Below are positions 4,581 through 6,516 of a stretch of 6,516 nt of DNA, one piece after another (position 1 is the first letter of the stretch; every line of letters starts with the position of its first letter). The position numbers were made by a program, and so were the translations under genes. The DNA is from Flavobacteriales bacterium UBA4011 (GTDB taxonomy: Bacteria > Bacteroidota > Bacteroidia > Flavobacteriales_D > Crocinitomicaceae): NCBI GenBank assembly GCA_002384725.1, contig DGBF01000155.1, forward strand, positions 6,671 to 13,186, written 5' to 3'. Below the pieces are notes generated by a model. It was not told the DNA's origin and made no database searches. It saw only the letters and a list, made by a program, of their open reading frames with translations.

Positions 4581-6516
4581 TTATTCTTCCGATTTGCCTT
4601 TTTTTATTTCAAAATAAACCGTTAATCCAAGGAGCAATAGAAGTAATACTGAACCTCCAAATGCCATTTTATTGGCACTTGCATAGTTAGGATTTGCATA
4701 TTCAAAAACAACCTCATACTTCCCTCCTTTTAACTCCAGTCCTCTCAACGCATAATTCACTTTTAAAATCTCCACTTCTTTTCCGTCAACTTTCGCAGAC
4801 CATCCATCTGGATAGTACATTTCAGAAAAGACTGCAAATTGTTTTCCAGCAAGATCAGCAGAATACACCAGCTTATTCGGTGCATAAGACTTCATTTTAA
4901 TCGCGCCTTTACCTGAATATTTCTTTTGACCGAGTTTGGCAGCGAAATCACTCAGCATCACTGCTTCTTTTCCTGCTTCGAATTTCTCAGAAAGCTTTAT
5001 TGCCACTAGTTTTTTGAATGAGCTAGTGACATCCAATTGAATCGTTTGCTCAGGAACTAAATTCGTCACGCCATTTGTATCCATGACCATATATGCAGTT
5101 GCACCTTCAGATAGTCCATTGGTTAAATTCACATCGATAGTATCTGTTCCCGACACAACATATTTCATGACTTCCGAACCGTAAACCGTCTGGCTTGCTT
5201 TCTTTTCGCCATTAATCAATAACTCTCCTGATCCAGCATTCGAAACCTCGAATTTACCACCAAGTGCTCGAATTTCATCATTTGCACTTTTCACAACATT
5301 TACGCGTTCAACTAACCAAAATGGACCTAAAGCACCTGGATTTGCTCTCATTTGACCTTTTTGGATAAAGTATTTCACATTCAACATGTTCAATACTTCA
5401 TTGTTGGAACGAGAAAGTTGGAACTCCATTAAATTTTGAATGGATCTCAATTTCGCCCCGTGATATCCACCGAGTGATTTGTGATAATACGAAGTTCTTG
5501 AACTACCAAAACCACCGTCAAAATCAAACACACGATAATTGGTGTTTTCATTTAATGCCGCAAATTTGTAATCATTGATTACTCGACTTTTATCCGTACC
5601 GCTGTAGTCTAATTCTTCGGCCTTCTCTTTACCAAGTTTCGCTCCTTCATCGATTTTGTTCTTTAATGAAGGATTATCACTTAGTTCAGTATCCATTATT
5701 GCAATGTCTGCATCGATTGGGCTCAACGGATACTCAACTTCTGGTTTTGGCACCCAGTGTATTAAATCGCCATTTTGAGCTTCTCTTTTGCCTAAGTAAT
5801 TCGAGTCGACCATAGCTAAATCAGCCACAATCAATACGCCAATACCTATCAATATAGCTATTGAAGGTACAGCTGTATAAAAGAACAAAGCCAAAAGAAC
5901 GATAGCCAATACGGCAAAAACGATAGATCTTGTATACGATTGGGAGGCTACTTCTTTTCTCACCTTTTGAATGTTTGTGAAACTAGATATTTGACTTTCA
6001 ACTTGAGTGTCTACAACGCGTTTGAATTGAGTTGGGTCGTTCAAATCAATATTGTATTGCTGCTTAAATTGAGCTGGATCAGAATTCAGAAGTTGCTCAG
6101 TTACGGACTGAGCGATCCCCTCTTCAGAATAGGAATCTCTTTCTCTTTCTGAACCGTACGTTTTGTCGATTCCAACCACCTTTAATCCAACTAGGAATAC
6201 AAAAAATACACCCGAAACGATCAAGAATTTCTTTGCTTCTGATTTTAATTCTTCTCTATTTTCATAAAACTTCTGAAGAAGTAAAATGGCAAGTAAAGGA
6301 GCGATCAACTCGAGCAAGACTAATATTATAGTTACCGTTCTAAATTTATTGTACCCAGGAATATTATCGATAAAGAAATCGGTTAGTCCCATAAAGTTTT
6401 TCCCCCATGAAAGCATTAAAGAAACTAAAACCCCTGTAAAAAGTACATATTTTATTTTTCGTTTTTCTACAAATAAAGATAAAATTGCTAGAAAGAAAAC
6501 AATAATTCCAACATAA
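4581..6516 (-). CDS. YfhO-family polytopic membrane protein, N-terminal part outside window
   Basis: This is the C-terminal part of a YfhO-family (GT-C-like) inner-membrane protein. A Bacillus member is implicated in glycosylating teichoic acid; the role in Bacteroidota is not settled. The frame is open to the right edge: 33 codons precede the first visible ATG (6414-6416) and encode a membrane segment starting YVGIIVFFLAIL, so that ATG is internal. Counting from the ATG, visible landmarks are WGKNFMGLTDFF (4-15), helices at about 29-47, 64-81, 164-181 and 183-202, a soluble domain with RVFDF (295-299), SYYHKSLGGYHGAKLR (309-324) and MLNVKYFI (344-351), the conserved SEMYYPDGWSAKVDGKEV (531-548) followed by NYALRG (554-559), and a last helix (about 585-602) before a lysine-rich tail. 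The 644 visible codons compare with roughly 800 or more usual for the family, so perhaps a fifth or more is missing. It converges on the glycosyltransferase operon with a 15-base gap and is probably an independent core gene. GC looks higher than in the operon. Confidence 0.9.
   Translation of the reverse strand, partial: YVGIIVFFLAILSLFVEKRKIKYVLFTGVLVSLMLSWGKNFMGLTDFFIDNIPGYNKFRTVTIILVLLELIAPLLAILLLQKFYENREELKSEAKKFLIVSGVFFVFLVGLKVVGIDKTYGSERERDSYSEEGIAQSVTEQLLNSDPAQFKQQYNIDLNDPTQFKRVVDTQVESQISSFTNIQKVRKEVASQSYTRSIVFAVLAIVLLALFFYTAVPSIAILIGIGVLIVADLAMVDSNYLGKREAQNGDLIHWVPKPEVEYPLSPIDADIAIMDTELSDNPSLKNKIDEGAKLGKEKAEELDYSGTDKSRVINDYKFAALNENTNYRVFDFDGGFGSSRTSYYHKSLGGYHGAKLRSIQNLMEFQLSRSNNEVLNMLNVKYFIQKGQMRANPGALGPFWLVERVNVVKSANDEIRALGGKFEVSNAGSGELLINGEKKASQTVYGSEVMKYVVSGTDTIDVNLTNGLSEGATAYMVMDTNGVTNLVPEQTIQLDVTSSFKKLVAIKLSEKFEAGKEAVMLSDFAAKLGQKKYSGKGAIKMKSYAPNKLVYSADLAGKQFAVFSEMYYPDGWSAKVDGKEVEILKVNYALRGLELKGGKYEVVFEYANPNYASANKMAFGGSVLLLLLLGLTVYFEIKKGKSEE

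Noticed and set aside
4694..4900. Open frame of 68 codons on the + strand antisense to the YfhO-family gene
   Set aside because: It covers the highly conserved C-terminal part of the YfhO-family protein, and the peptide has no credible protein character.
5940..6152. Open frame of 70 codons on the + strand antisense to the YfhO-family gene
   Set aside because: It is a shadow of the real - strand frame with no family signal or plausible start context.
6286..6516. Open + strand frame running to the right edge
   Set aside because: The opposite strand is open over the same bases and encodes characteristic YfhO-family membrane helices and motifs.

Overview
The window looks like part of a Bacteroidota chromosome, probably Flavobacteriia. 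The evidence is an AT-rich sequence, start codons with no recognisable Shine-Dalgarno sequence, a secreted protein with a Bacteroidota-style signal peptide (cleavage Ala|Gln), and best-recognised relatives that are typical of that phylum. No rRNA, tRNA, mobile element, CRISPR array or integrase was seen. Coding density is almost complete, with no gap longer than 15 bases.

Bases 1-4565 hold four genes on the + strand with gaps of 12, 15 and 2 bases, most simply one operon. They are a GT4-type glycosyltransferase whose first codons lie outside the window, a secreted D-glucuronyl C5-epimerase-like protein, a class I SAM-dependent methyltransferase, and a second GT4 glycosyltransferase with a clear E-x7-E motif. 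This is the core of a surface or extracellular polysaccharide locus. My reading is that the cytoplasmic glycosyltransferases build a uronic-acid-containing glycan, the methyltransferase decorates or caps it, and the exported epimerase converts uronic acid residues after export. That would resemble AlgG in alginate synthesis, or the Golgi C5-epimerase in heparan sulfate synthesis. No flippase, polymerase, initiating transferase or nucleotide-sugar enzyme is visible, so the polymer cannot be identified from this window.

Bases 4581-6516 hold one convergent gene on the - strand, the C-terminal 644 codons of a YfhO-family polytopic membrane protein. Its frame is open through the right edge, so its true start is outside. 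Hand-counted lines suggest it is clearly richer in GC than the operon, especially the epimerase gene. The 15-base convergent junction may therefore be the boundary between a variable glycan locus and core chromosome.

The most interesting item is the epimerase. It keeps the three tyrosines I align with the catalytic tyrosines of the vertebrate enzyme. It has lost the flanking His-x-x-His pair, places the epimerase domain first, and adds about 230 C-terminal residues of unrecognised function. This may point to a glycosaminoglycan-like bacterial polysaccharide with an unusual modification step.
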